NCBI GenBank assembly: GCA_015179125.1
Contig: WHVA01000145.1
Location: 62,001 to 126,000 of the forward strand
Direction: 5' to 3'
Origin: Gautieria morchelliformis
Lineage: Eukaryota > Basidiomycota > Agaricomycetes > Gomphales > Gomphaceae
DNA length: 64,000 nt
Made by a program: the position numbers and the translations under genes. Below are positions 32,943 to 45,491 of this stretch, in pieces (position 1 is the first letter of the stretch; every line of letters starts with the position of its first letter). The notes under the pieces were generated by a model. That model was not told where the DNA came from. It did not search any database and saw only the letters and a program-made list of their open reading frames with translations.

Positions 32943-34735
32943 ATGTCTCAGGCGGACCCCTCCGTGGTTATCCAGGTGCAATCAGACAGGTCCGTACTTA
33001 CTACTATGAGTGAGATGCTGAAGAACTTACCTGAACTAGCTTTGCGATCAACTGTGTCACCTTCGCAGCGCTTGGTATGCGTATATGTCCCCTATCTAAT
33101 TCCATTATTTCCATAGCTTGTTACACAGCACTGCTCATCTACGACACTCTTCTCACACTGCCGTCTGAGATCAGGCACATTTGGTGCAAGACCATCAAAA
33201 TCGGCTCCATTTTCTATATACTCGCTCGTTACCTGACCTTGGTTTTCGTTCTTGTTGAGATATATGCCAAGTTTTCTCCCATGTCCCTCGAGGTGATTAC
33301 TATGGTTCTCATGCGTAATACCCCTACTGAATTTAATGAGTGTCTAGTATGACTTTCATTCCTTATGAAGAAGCAACGCAGAGACTAATATGCTTGAAGG
33401 AAATGTAATAACATAATTCATCTAGGTGATGCTTTGGATATTCCGGGTCTGATCGGAGTACAGGGTGCGTGGTCATACCTATATATTTCTCAACTAGAAT
33501 TATTAACACGATATACTTGTATAGGCCTTCTACTAGCTCGCAGCTATGCCCTTTCCCTTCAGAATCAAAGAGTTATGGGTGCTCTCGGGTTGCTTATTCT
33601 TGTGACTATTACTGTTGAAGTGGTATGTATCTGTCCAGACTTTGCATAAATAACATATATTCATTTCACTGGATATAGTACTTGTCCGTTTTGGAAAGCT
33701 GCAATCCCACTAGTTCACAAATTGATACATTGACTTTGTCAGTGCTAAGTAGGACTTTCTGCCTAGATTAACACTAACAAATTCTTCAGGTGTAAGATCT
33801 TGGGGCATGCATTTGCCCAAGTTGTTTCTGAATACCTTTCACAGTGGCTACTGTCAATGGTGTTACCGTAATCCTTTTTGACACTGGAGTTGTGATAACA
33901 ACCATTCTGAGCTCAATTGAAACCTTGAAGCTTTGGAAGAATGGTGAAATTCGGGATAAGAAATCACTTGTTAGTTTACTGATTTACCAAGGTGAGTTTA
34001 CACTACATTGCCTTATGTGTGGACATATCACTAATCTACAGGTAAGGTTTTATCAGATATGGGTTTGGAATATTATTCCTATGATATTTCATATAGCTAA
34101 TTTATAATCAGATTTGTGCTTACAATTACTTTGGCTAGTACTATCACATATAAGGTACAGTTATTTATAAACCTGTTGAGCTTTCAGAGCTTACTTTGTG
34201 GTCTTTTACATTTTAGGTATTGAGGGTATGTAAAATGTTGACCTTGATAATGAAAGTGGCTAATTTCAGCTCCTTCATGGTAGCCAAGCCTTGCTGCCAT
34301 CTTAGGCTGGCCTCAGAACAGGTATATTCTCAGCAAGTTAAACATGAAGACATGTGATGGAACTAAATGTGCACATGCAGCTTATCAGCAATTATCATCT
34401 GCCGCTTCCACCTAACCCTCAAAGAGAGACACAGTCAACTTGACAATTCCTCATCACCCACTCTTTCATTCAGCAGCTTCCAAGCAGCCAGACGAAGTGT
34501 TCACAATGCCATAGTAGCTGAATTTGGAAACACTCACTTGAGCCAGGATTTTAATGCTGAGACCTTGGAGGACAATGAGGATAATCAGGAAAGCCAGCAG
34601 CCACCTGATGTGGCTGGGTTGGCTGGGATAGAGTTGGATGATTCCCCTTGGGTGACTGGATGTCCTGGAGATGTAGAAATGATGAGGTCCATTGTCTCCA
34701 GTGAGCAGTTAGTGTTTCCTTCAGACACTGGTTAA
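32943..34735 (+). CDS. DUF6533-type multipass membrane protein, copy 1
   Basis: Fungal membrane protein of the DUF6533 type, a family of unknown function common in agaricomycetes. The start is MSQADPS at 32,943. The signature exon reads ALLIYDTLLTLPSEIRHIWC, followed by a membrane segment; this TLL-YD...E...IW pattern defines DUF6533. Later exons carry ALSLQNQRVMGALGLLILV, then VTVILFDTGVVITTILSS and a segment that normally includes the DG(T/V)LYF-like turn (here IYQG). The cytosolic tail starts LSAIIICRFHLTLKERHSQL and runs through AARRSVHNAIVAEFGN, then an acidic end stopping at 34,733-34,735. About seven or eight exons; several junctions remain ambiguous. The gene is the most divergent of the three copies. 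Confidence 0.65.
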
Positions 34736-36180
34736 TGGTTCAGTAGGATCTGGAAGAACGGCACAGTTTGATAGCCTAATGGATCATAATTCCAATACAA
34801 ACCCCCAGCAGCCAAGATGCAGCAACCTGCATTAGCGTTTTGTACTCGGTCGCCATAGAAGATATGGCTATCTACTCACTTTGGCCAATCCATACTGTCA
34901 AAAACCGGTAGATTGTATACGCTGTGACACCTCGAATTTCACTATGCTTGTAACTTGGTATTACTTTGATTCATGAATATAACGCTCGTCCATCAATGCT
35001 GGGACCAAATGCACCGTGTGCAGAGTGGAGAATTGCATCTCAAGGAACATGCGTGACTGCTGGCGCTGCGCAAAGAAACAACTGGGTAGGGTGTGTGCGC
35101 GTGCGTGTGTCTGGGATGTTGATCTGGTCTGATGTTCATTGTAAACATTATGACACAGCACGGGGCATACCATACCATCGTGGCATCGGGCCATTCAGCA
35201 TATATCAGTGTCGAGTAACAATACAACAAGCGCATGTGCACAGATAAGCATCGATAGCATTAATAATGACCTACAGACCTTACATTGCAGGTAACACTGT
35301 TCGACATGAAAGAGTCTGTCCCACGCCGCAGCATCACTGAGAGCTGTATTCCGTTCTTCCGGTCGAGTGTTGTCACGGCTCTCGAAGAGAAGGATAGCGA
35401 GGAAAGCTCTCCATCCCACACGGCTGTGCGCTGACTTGGCCCATGCATAGGCGATACTGCGAATGCCATGAGCCCATGGCCGCCTCGAACGCCCTGTCAG
35501 ATGTGAGTATGCAAGACTCGGACCTTATTGTGATGTGCACGAATATCATTCAAAAGCGTTTGATTTTCATCCGGTGGTCTGGCTGGAGCGTGACTCACGT
35601 TAAAATGAGTTACACTGAGGGAGACCGCGACATACCTGATCATGATGGACGCTGACATTTTAATCGCACGAGTTGAGTATACTTATACTGCACGCGAGCG
35701 CCGTACAGCCTCGATGCGCATCAGTATACGCGGTCGTGCCAAAGTTCCTAGGCTAGGCTCGCCGCGTGTCCGCGTGTCTGTCTTTATGCCTCAAGTCGTG
35801 ATACGGCCGAACTCGAAGCCATCGTCACGCGATCCGTCGCCTGCCGCTGTACTTCCAGTCCCTCATTGACTCATGCATGAGTAATGAAGCACGACCCGTG
35901 GTCCTAGTCCGACGCCAGCCGAGTACGAGGAGCACGCGTCGGCGGGGAGGGCTTGCGCCATGCGTGGCGAGTCGTGGCTACGTTCCTTTGGGTTTTCCGC
36001 GCGGTTGCACCCACCATCGCCCTTGGCCCTGATCAGGACCTCGAATTGGGTCGGGACGGAAGGAAGACTGACTTGCAAGGGGCCCGTAGATGTTACCTAG
36101 CATGTCGAGGAGATGTGGCGGTGGCGGTGCGACCACTGGAATAAGGTTAGCAAGTAATTCGGGCTATAGAAGTCTAACTG
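34736..36180. other. Downstream spacer of DUF6533 copy 1 (duplicated)
   Basis: No gene is supported. The block matches 40,756-42,230 and 57,054-58,480, including CATACCATACCAT, CTCAGTGTCGA-like and GATACGGCCGAACTCGAAGC motifs. It retains many CpG sites that the copy at 41-42 kb has lost. Confidence 0.55.
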
Positions 36181-36570
36181 AATTTTTCTACGCAGCATCT
36201 GTTTAAGAAATCCTGCTCGCAACCTGAATACGTTACGCGAACGGCCTTGAGGGTCACGTGGATCAAATTCATAGGTGTGGGGAACGATGGCTTCCTGGTT
36301 CGTGTCCTCACCCGCGCGTGCATATGATTTACCGCTCCAGCTGCCAACCCCGGCGCACACGATTCCTTAGGTCCAATTCCCTGATTGATCGGATATAAAT
36401 ATCAATCAATATCATGACCTGGTAAGAACGAAGTCCGTACGTGCCTGCACGTTGCGTGTGAGGCGTGTATCATGCACTCGTGCGTGTGGTCCGACACTGA
36501 GCTTCCCAAAAAGAACCGGCCGCCGTTCATATTTGCCTCAAACAGAAAGAAGAAAGGACAAGAAACAGCG

Positions 36571-36644
36571 TAGCATCGCCAGGTTTTCGATCCTGGGACA
36601 TCGGGGTTATGGGCCCCACGCGCTTCATACTGCGCCAAGTTGCT
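36571..36644 (-). pseudogene. Degenerate initiator tRNA-Met copy
   Basis: The minus strand keeps AGCAACTTGGCGCAGTATGA, the CCCATAA anticodon loop and most of the T-arm, but the 3' acceptor strand reads CGATGCT instead of AGTTGCT and the T-loop has an extra A. The T13 terminator is replaced by a mixed purine tract on the plus strand. It belongs to the same duplicated segment as 29,749-29,821. Confidence 0.75.
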
Positions 36645-36759
36645 GAGGACCCCGCGTGCCGCGAGACATGATATGCGACGATCACCGAATTGCAGTCCAA
36701 AAACTCTCCTGCATGTCGAACCGGGCGATCGTTCCAAGCCACGCCCCCTCTGCACCCAT

Positions 36760-37180
36760 TCAACTCTCATCCTACAAACGTATACTGCCCACGTTCCAGC
36801 TCTTGCTGGCCTTAACACGCGGCACATGCACACGCCCCCCCAACCGTCCCCTCCGCTGGTAGACACACCGGAAACATGATTATGAGAGGGCTGTGGGAGA
36901 TATGAAGCCTGGGAGGGAAAGGTGCGAGTGTCGTGTGAGGGGAGGTGAAATGAGGACCTTCAATAGAGTAGGGGTAAAATGGGTAGTCTTGAGAGATAGG
37001 GCAGTGGATGGTGTGAGAAGAATGGACGGGACGGTATGTACATACTATGCAACGACGACGTCAGGGTTTGTCCACGTCCGTGTCCGAGTCTGTGTCATGC
37101 TGATCGTTGTAACTATGGACCGGAGTTGGGCGCCCGCGAGCATGTCTGTCCTAGTTTGGTGGAGTGCGAGTCCCCTCCCC
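36760..37180. repeat. Dispersed spacer module, second copy
   Basis: Matches 29,960-30,350, including CTCTTGCTGGCCTTA, the GGTGAAATGA-GAC stretch and TGTGTCATGCTGATCGTTGT. A third copy follows at 37,870-38,330, so the two flank the Pro-rich gene copy E. Confidence 0.6.
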
Positions 37181-37298
37181 TCCTGGAACAAATACAGACG
37201 ACTCGGCGGGTCCTCCAGCGCACGTACCCCTTCCATCATATCATAATAACGATCGCTCCTCTGCGCCTCATACATCATACCCATATACCCACGCATCA

Positions 37299-37890
37299 TT
37301 ATCCCAAGCCTTCCGAACAAATGCAGTAAATGGGCCTAATGCCACCGCACGGGCACCGAACTCGGCACCCCCACAACAGCCCCAGGGCCCTCCCAGGGCC
37401 GACCCCGGGACCTACGCCGAGACCCGTAACATCCCCCGGTGCAGGCGTCGCGATGGGGGCGAGCGTGTTTGGGTTCGTGTGTGCGTGGGGGTGGGGAGGC
37501 GACGACCCCGCGGTCGGGTGGACGTGCGCGTTCTGCGTGGGCGTGGGCTGGGGCTGGGGCGAGGGCGGGTGCGGGGGGAGCATGCGTGGGGGGCCGGCGG
37601 GGTGCGGGGCGGGGCGGGGGGGTACGCGTTGGGCGCGAGGGCGGTTGCGGGTGCGGGGCCGTTCCCGCTTCCGGAGCCGGGGGGCGTGCATGGCGAAGAC
37701 GCGCTTGGTGTATTTGCCCGCGCAGCGGCCAGGGGGTTTTGTGGGGTCGGGGAGGGTGGGTATGGGCAAGGGTGCGGTGGCGGGCGCGGGTAAGGGGGGG
37801 CTTGCGGGTGTCGAGTTGGGAGTGGGCTGCGTATGCGGCGCTGCGGGTGCAGGTGCGGCTGCTGTTGTGCTGGCGGCCACTGGCAGACAC
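37299..37890 (-). pseudogene. Pro/Ala-rich gene copy E, C-terminal part
   Basis: One minus-strand frame keeps PGRCAGKYTKRVFAMHAPR and the Pro/His-rich part; a second frame, stopping at 37,336, keeps the final SSVPVRWH. A GVGPGVGPG repeat precedes the end. The N-terminal module (FPxxPPSG, Cys cluster, RGTSAW) is missing; sequence beyond 37,890 is the dispersed spacer. At least one frame change separates the core from the usual C-terminus. Confidence 0.6.
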
Positions 37891-38964
37891 CGGAAATCGT
37901 TATACGTTCATGGCCGTGGGTGGGAGAGGGCGGTGGAAGATATGAGCCTGGGAGGGAGGCTGTTAGTCTTGTGTGAGGGGAAGTGAACTTAGACGGGTAA
38001 AACGCGTGGTAATGCCATGAAAGATGAGGGAGTCGATGGTGCGGGTAGAATTGACGGACGTGTGCATACCATGCAAAGACGACTGTGTCCGGGCTTCTTG
38101 TTTGTGTCCGTGTCCGTCTCTGTGCCATGCTGCTCGTCGTAACTGCCGGTGTGCATGTTTGTCTTTGTTTGGCAGGTTCCTGATGTGACGGCGTGCCCTC
38201 AGAATTATCAGTATCCGGTCATTAAGTGTTTATGAAATTCGATGGGGATGTGCTGTGTATCTGGAATGCCGTTTATGTCAGGCACCGGTGTTCCAAGGGA
38301 GGTGACATGATTCGATCATGACAGCTACAATCTTTTCCAATGGCGTTTATGCCCCTAAGTGGCACTCTCGTCATTCTAATAGCATACTAAATAAAAAAGC
38401 AAACCCGTGCAGATTACCCCGGGCTTTCCAGGGCCACCCGGGCACAGCTTTACCATCACCGTCACAGCCGATACACCGAATGCACAATATCCCGGTTACG
38501 ATGTCGTTGTGCCTCATGTCGACATTCGAGGTCTCTTCATGTCAGGACATGCCGCAAAATGAGAAAAATTTCTCATGTCGCTATATCCAGCAACATTGAC
38601 ACGGGCTGGTATGTCTGCAGAGATCATTCAGCGTCGCCTTAGAATTACAGGCACATGCAAACTCTGGCGATTGAGCTGGGATCTCCGACATATCATCTCG
38701 CTTCCTCGTGTTCCCCTATTTATAACTAACACACCGGATATGCGGCATCTTAATACCATCAGTGAGCTTTGTCGCACTTGGGGTCGTCAATGTGTGTGGA
38801 GGTCATTCCGCTCCGGAAAATCAGATATAGGATGCTGTGAATACCTGTTGGCCTGGCGGCACTCATGACAGAATCTTATATATACGCCTTGCGTGATCTG
38901 CTACTCCAACCCCACATACGCAAAACTTAGTCCCTCGTCTGCATTGGAGTTTATCTTTCCTATC
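37891..38964. other. Spacer and upstream block of DUF6533 copy 2
   Basis: Contains the dispersed spacer module (to about 38,330), the TACTAAATAAA-type block matching 30,590 and the uninterrupted form of the site that is split by the 1.8-kb transposon in unit 1 (CACAGCCGATACACCG at 38,464). No complete gene. Confidence 0.55.
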
Positions 38965-40755
38965 ATGTCTCAGGTGGACCCCTCGGCTGAAATCCAGGTG
39001 CTATCAGACACGTACGTACTTATCAAATTGAGTGAGATGCAGAAGAACTTACCTGAACTAGCTTTGCGCTCAACTTTACCCTCGTCGCAGCGTTTGGTAT
39101 GTGTACATGACCCTTATCTAATTCCACGATTTACATAGCTTGTTATACAGCACTGCTCATCTACGACACTCTTCTTACACTGCCATCGGAGGTCAGGCAC
39201 ATTTGGTGCAAGACCGTCAAACTAGGCTCTATTCTTTATTTAGTAGCTCGTTACCTGCTCATGATTGTGTTTCTTGTTGCTGTATATGACAGTTTATCTA
39301 ACGTGTCCCTTGAGGTATATTGTGACAATGCTCTCATCACTCTTACTGATTGGAATGGGTATCTAGTATGACTTTCATTCCTTATGAAGAAGCAACCTAG
39401 AAACTCATATATTCAAAGAAAATGTAATAGTCTAAATCACCTAGCTAGTGCTCTACAAGTTCCTTTTCTGAGTGGTGCACAGGGTGAGTGATTATACCCT
39501 ATATTTCTCAGGCAGAAGGATCAACACATTTTATTATCTAGGCCTTGTGCTAGCTCGTACCTATGCTATTTCCCTCCAGAATCAAAGAATTTTGGGTGTT
39601 CTTGGGCTGCTTATTCTGGGTGCTATTATCATTGAAGTGGTATGTCCATGTGAAGACTTGTTATAAATAGCATGAATTCATTTCACTGGATATAGTACCA
39701 GTCTGTTTTGAACAACTGCAATCACACTAGTTCACAACTTAATACAGTGCTGTTGTCAGTACTGACTAAGACTTTCTGCTTAGATTTATACTAACAAATT
39801 CATCAGGAGTAAGATCTAGGGACCTATATTTGTCCAACTTGTCTCTGAATACCTTTGACAGTGACTACCATTGGTAATGCTATTGCAATCCTTTTTGACA
39901 CTGGAGCTGTGATGGTAACTGTTCTGAGCTCAATTCAAACACTGAGGGTTTGGCAGAAAGGTGAGATTTGGAATAAGAAATCTCTTATTAGTCTAGTGAT
40001 TTACCAAGGTGAGCATACAACATATGGCTTATATATATGGACATATCACTAATCTACAGGTAAGGCTTTGTCAGATATGGGTATGGAATATTATTGCCAT
40101 GATATTTCATATGTTTGATTCAGATTCAGATTCATGCTTACAATTACTTTGGCTGGTACTATCACAGTGAAGGTATGGTTACTTGTAAACCTGTGGACCT
40201 TCATAGCTTACTTTGTGTGTTGTTTTACATTTCAGGTACTGAGGGTGTGTAAGACATTGATCATAACATAAAATTGGCTAACTTCAGCTGGTTCATGGTA
40301 TAAAGCCAAGCCTGGCTAGCATCTTAAGCTCTGTTCAGCACAGGTCTCTTCTCACCAATTTAAGGAGGAAGATATGATTGTACTCACAGTGTGCATACAG
40401 CTTGTCGACAATTATTGTCTGCCGCTTTCACCTAACTCTCCAAGAGAGATACAGTCAACTTAAAAACCCTTCATTACTGTCGCTCTCATTCTCCAGCTTC
40501 CAAGCAGCCAGACAAAGTGTCCACAATGCCATAGTGGCTGAATTTGGGAACCCTCGCTTGAGCCAGGATTTTAGTGCTGAGACCTTGGAAGACAATGTGG
40601 CTGATCAGGAACACCAGCAGTCACCTGGTGAGGCTGGGACAGCTGGGATAGAGTTGGATGAGTTTCCTTGGGCAACTGGATGTCCTGGAGATGTAGAAAC
40701 AGCCAGGCCCATCATCTCTGGTGAGCAGGTAGCATCTCCCTCAGGCACTGGTTAA
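38965..40755 (+). CDS. DUF6533-type multipass membrane protein, copy 2
   Basis: Start MSQVDPSAEIQVLSD at 38,965. The signature exon gives ALLIYDTLLTLPSEVRHIWC and then VKLGSILYLVARYLLMIVF. Later segments are LARTYAISLQNQRILGVLG, IAILFDTGAVMVTVLSS and a C-terminal exon with LSTIIVCRFHLTLQERYSQL and AARQSVHNAIVAEFGNPRLS, stopping at 40,753-40,755. Layout and exon order match copies 1 and 3; it is closer to copy 3. It is inferred to sit in a cellular membrane; ligand or function is unknown for the family. Confidence 0.66.
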
Positions 40756-42273
40756 TGGTTCAGTAGGATCTGGCAGAACAGCAGTGGCTTAATGACAGCA
40801 TGCAAGCTAATGCATCATAGCCGTGATTCCAATACAAACCCCCTAGCAGAGCAACCTGTAGCCACTTACATCAACTTGCCTTTTTAATCTATTGAGTGCT
40901 TGGAAATTGGTTGCCATAGAAGATGCGGCTATCTGCTCACTCTGGCCAACCCATACGGTCAAAATTCCATAGATAAATATATATTCTGTAACATTTCAAA
41001 TTGGACTGGTTTGTTACTGTGCTTCATGAAAATATTGTCCATGTTTTGCTGCTGGGAGTCAGTGAACTGTGTGCAGATTTGAGAAATTGCATCCCGAGGA
41101 ATATGCAGGGACGGCCTTAGGAAATGAACTGCATGTAGTGCATGTGCCCGAGATACTGATCTGGTGTGAAGTGCATGCTTGGCTATATTAGTTTATAAAT
41201 GCTATAAAAGAGCATGGCTGGGCATACCATACCATCCTCACATTCTTTCATGTTGAGCCAGCTTACATCAGGGCTCAGCATGCATCAGTGTCAACTAAAT
41301 GTCCAACATGTGACTATGCACAAATATAGCATTGATAATAATGATCTACATACCATTCAACACAGGAGGTAGTCTATCCTATGCTCCAGGATACGGGTGT
41401 TAGTTCCTGGCATGCTATTGCTCAGCAGAAGCATACTCCTAGACCCAGCTTCCCCGATCCTATATGTGTGGCACATGCTGCACCATCAATGAGAAACATA
41501 CTCCATCCCTCTGGTTGAGTGTTGCCACAGCCTGTGAGGAGAAAGATGATGAGGAAGAGTCTCCAGCCGACTGCCTGACTCAGCTGTGCACTGACTCTGC
41601 CCATGCATAGGCCCCATGCTGCGAACACTGTCAGCCTATAACGGCCTCAAACACCCTGTCAGACATGAGTATGCAAGACCCTAGTGTAATGCACATGAGT
41701 ATTAGCAGTGTTTGGCCTGGGTGGAGCCTTACTCACATTAAATGAGTTAAACCAAGGGACCGCAACATACCGATCATGATGGAGACTGATATCCCAGTTG
41801 CACGCATAGAGTATAGTCTCATATATTATACTCCATGTGAGTGCCATACAGTCTGGATGTGCACAAGTATATGTGGATCTGACAGACACTCCTATTAGTA
41901 GGCTCACTGTGTGTCCGACTGCCTGTCTTCAAGACACCCACGCGCTGACTCGGAGCACTGTACAGTCTTGATGCACATCAGTATCCGCAGACGTCATGCC
42001 AAAGTAAAGTTCCTAGGCTCACTGTGTGTCTGTGTCCACCGTCATGGGTTATCTCCAATCTTTTGGAGTTGTGATATGGCCGCACTTGACACCATCGTCA
42101 TGTGATGTGTGGCCTAGCCACTGTAGCCTGTACTTCCAGCCTGCTCAACTCATGGCTTGGACTCTCACGATGATGATGCATGACCCGTGGTCCCTGTGCT
42201 GGTCTGAAATGAGTCAGGGCGGAAGTCCACTATATTCTTGCTGTCATCATTCTAATCATACTAAGTTACAAAA
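40756..42273. repeat. Downstream spacer of DUF6533 copy 2 (CpG-depleted)
   Basis: Matches 57,054-58,480, and its last part (about 42,070-42,273) matches 54,235-54,435. Many positions that are CG in the other copies are TG or CA here, for example GATGTGATG-type reads where the others have CGATGCG. No gene is supported. Confidence 0.6.
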
Positions 42274-44947
42274 TGTCATGACGCGTTTATTCCTCATAAC
42301 TCAGGTGCTCTGTCCTGCCATTTCTCACCCCATTTCCGTGTTCGTTCCGATCACCATTGTCATGTTCGGCAACCGATGTTCACTGATTCACGCCCGTTAC
42401 CATTGCCACGTTGTTAAACGCACGACCGACAGCTTTGGACTGACTTGACAAGTCATCACTGGGTCTACCACCTCCTCTGCCCGACCCTCTCCCGATGGTG
42501 TTCTGATAGTTGGATTGCCATGACCAGTGTATTTCCTGCACCTTGGTATCCCCATTTTCCCTTTTGCTACTCCTCCTCACTGTTCGCTCGGCTTCGCCCT
42601 CCACCTCGACCTCTCCTCCCCTATGTCACCTCTGTTCGCCCTTCCTTGCATTTCACCGAACGGCTATTCGCTGCTTGCATCATTCGCCAGCAGGCACACT
42701 ATCAAATACGATCAATACCATTCACCCGGCATGATGGTTCATCATTAACCCCATCGTCTTCTTAATCAAACCCCATTGGGCATTCGTATGGTCAAAGTGT
42801 GTTCGCAGGGCATCCCTCCCATAGGTCATGCGGAATCAACCCAGTAGACCAAGAGCCTGTGCAGGGTAGCATGTTTGCGGGTCCCAAGACATGGTTTTGT
42901 CCATAAGTGCCTTCACCACCTTTACTCTCCGTCGTTTCACGTTCCCCCTCTTTTCACATTCTATTGTATGTTTATTTCATCTATGCTGTATCATGACTGT
43001 GCACCCCTATCCAACCCTGACTTGTGACGGCCTCTTTCCTATTCGCCGATACCTTACGAGCATTCGATATAAATAGTTTACATTCGCATGTATATTCCCC
43101 AGTTCAATTATCATACGTCGTTTATCTTGTGCAGCTTTGACCTCGCCGTGGTCATCATCCTAAGCCTTCTCTTAGAGATTCCCATCTTCGACTAGCAAAG
43201 GACTTAGGCATCACTGGTGAGTTCTCATACTTCATCTTCATTACCTTAGCCTTCGAACCATTTTCTGTGCTGTTGGCGAAGGGCTCCAAAGGAGCACCTT
43301 CGCCAGCGAAGGGATTGTCGAGACTTAGACAGCCCTTCCGTGAGACCTTGCACGTTACATCATCAAGAGTCACGGGCTATTTTGCTATGACTGTAGATAG
43401 GTGTTTTGGAACCCTTCAAGACTTTGGTGTTATTGCTAACACTTCAATCTATCAGAACGTGTTGTTTACGAGACTCAAAAGAATATTAAACAATGCTGCA
43501 GCACAACTCCGGAAATAATTTAATATTTGTACCTTGGTTGCAATCCGCATAAAAACTAGTCCAAGTTAATACGGATGGAAGGCAGTACGTTTCTTAGCAG
43601 CACTGAACAATAAACTAAAAGAATGTAGGTTCAAGGACACTATCGGGGTCCAAGTGTATTCCAAAATATAAAGGAATGTACTTAGCAGGCGAGTTTATAA
43701 ATGGACTGCCCTGATAATCTACCAGCGCACAGCAATAAAACGAGGGACGAGTTTTGTGAACAAAGCGACTTGTGAAAGTCTCTAATCAGGAAAATTGACT
43801 GACTAGATCGTCTCGGGTATTGGAGTGCGAATGGCAAGACTTTCAATTGACAGACTCACTCTGTAGAATTACACCTGGAGGATTAGTCCAAGTGGCTAAG
43901 CAGTAAAGTAACTACTTAACAAGGAATTAGACACTAAAGTAAGTGAATAACCCTAGCTGGGATTAGCAGCTTAGTAAGATGCAAGTCACATGAGGTCACG
44001 TGTAGGATAGAAGATGGGTAGATTGCTAGAATGATCAAGGAGGTCAGAATGGCCTCCTTTTATATTGTAAAATACACAGGATTACGTAAAATGGGGTTCT
44101 TCTATCTATTAGGCGAGTGATGTCATAAGTAAATATTTGCACTGCTGAAACACACCCTCGTAACTATTGTGGCGTGTTTGTGCAAAGAAATTGGAAATAG
44201 ATAGCCAATCAGCCAATCACCTTCCCTGGTTTGCACAGCCTTACACAGCCTTTCACAGCCTTGCACTGCCCTGCACAGCCCTACACAGCCGCTATGACAT
44301 CAAGGGGCCTATTTGGTGTTGTAGCGTTGCGTTTGGAGGATCCATTCATCCAATAGGCTTTATCAAACCTGCACCCAAGTTTTGGCTTTGTACATCTTTG
44401 TGTGACTTTGTACACAGCCTTGCACAGCCATGGTTGCTATGATGCAAGTCATGTGCCAGCTGGGTTTGAATTGCACAGGCTTGTGTAAGCGGTAGAGGAC
44501 ACATTTAGTCTTAGTGGCTGAGTTTGAGTGAGCCAAGGTACCGGAGTTGTAGGTGCTTGAGCGCCTGCAACTCCGAGTTTACGGTTCGTGGGAAGCTCCG
44601 GTCGGAGTTTGAAACTGAGCGGCTGTGGCAGAGTTGTGGACGTGCGTGGGTTCATAACTCTGCCTGACAGAATAAGGAGTTTTTGAGCCAGGGAAGCCAA
44701 GTTAAATGGCGAAAAAATAAGAGGAACAACAGGGTTTTAAAGCGATTTTAATCCTTTTTTCGCGAGGCTTTTCATTAGCAATGGTTCCCACACAATAGGG
44801 TGAGCCCTGTTTAGGCAAACACTCTTATCTTGTGAACATTCATTGGTTCACCTATTCGCTGAACGGCATACTTATTCGCACAAGTTAATCGGGCATTCGC
44901 TGTGTTCACTAATACACGATATTAACGCTTGAAAACCAATCTTGACA
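42274..44947. mobile_element. 2.67-kb insertion with TG...CA ends and 5-bp TSD
   Basis: The sequence ACTAAGTTACAAAACTG is continuous at about 54,427 and 60,400 but is split here: CAAAA stands at 42,269-42,273 and again at 44,948-44,952. The insert starts TGTCATGACGCG and ends CAATCTTGACA, that is, TG...CA with a 5-bp duplication, which is LTR-element style. I could not find matching terminal repeats or gag/pol sequence inside, so it is unclassified and, if LTR-derived, an old or internally rearranged fossil. It contains a 10-bp minisatellite and an open frame at 43,267-43,518 without recognised domain. Confidence 0.62.
44231..44290. repeat. 10-bp minisatellite, 6 units
   Basis: Six consecutive 10-bp units of the type TTGCACAGCC (TTACACAGCC, TTTCACAGCC, TTGCACTGCC, CTGCACAGCC, CTACACAGCC). 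Two more related units lie near 44,412-44,430. Confidence 0.85.
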
Positions 44948-45093
44948 CAAAACTGTGACCACATTGCACCGGTCCCCTCAGTTGTGGGCCACGGGGAACA
45001 GCTCTACATCCAGAACGCCCCAGCCATGGGGAGCGCCAGTCTGTGGATGCGTCCATGGACAAACCCTAGAGTCCGTTAAGTGATATAGTTGAC

Positions 45094-45491
45094 TGTGGGC
45101 TAGGGCTGCACACCGTGCCATACAACTATGGCTGTACGGTGCCATATTACGGCCATGGCACCTGTACCATCAAGGGTCTGTGTGTGCTGCTGATGGTACG
45201 GTATATGGTACAGTTTGATGCCATATGATACCGTACAAATATGGCCATGTACAGTATGTATATGGCATGCATCGGTAAATGCTGAAAACCTGTTAGCTGA
45301 GCCCAAAAAGGCATCACCTGATGGGCGCTACTGCTGGCACATACACTGGGCCTGCCTAAATAGTCTGCATAGGCTGACATAAAGGCTACCTGTGTAGGTC
45401 ACATAGGCCCAACATACTAATGCCATACAATGTCATATCTACACAGATCGGTCGCTAACTGACCCTCCAATAGCTTGACTGTATAAATATT
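45094..45491. mobile_element. Small TIR element, left part (split by LTR element)
   Basis: The left terminal repeat TGTGGGCTAGGGCTGCACAC is mirrored at 50,430-50,452. Interior sequence near the ends is rich in short palindromic words such as ATGGCCAT and CCATATTACGGCCATGG. Without the LTR insertion the element would be about 480 bp, a MITE. The TAGGGCTGCACAC core resembles hAT ends. No target duplication is evident. Confidence 0.62.

Noticed and set aside
44231-44290. Possible CRISPR-like array
   Set aside because: The units are 10 bp, adjacent and without spacers; it is a minisatellite in a eukaryotic genome.
42274-44947. Calling the 2.67-kb insert a complete LTR retrotransposon
   Set aside because: Ends and target duplication fit, but I could not find matching LTRs or gag/pol sequence inside.
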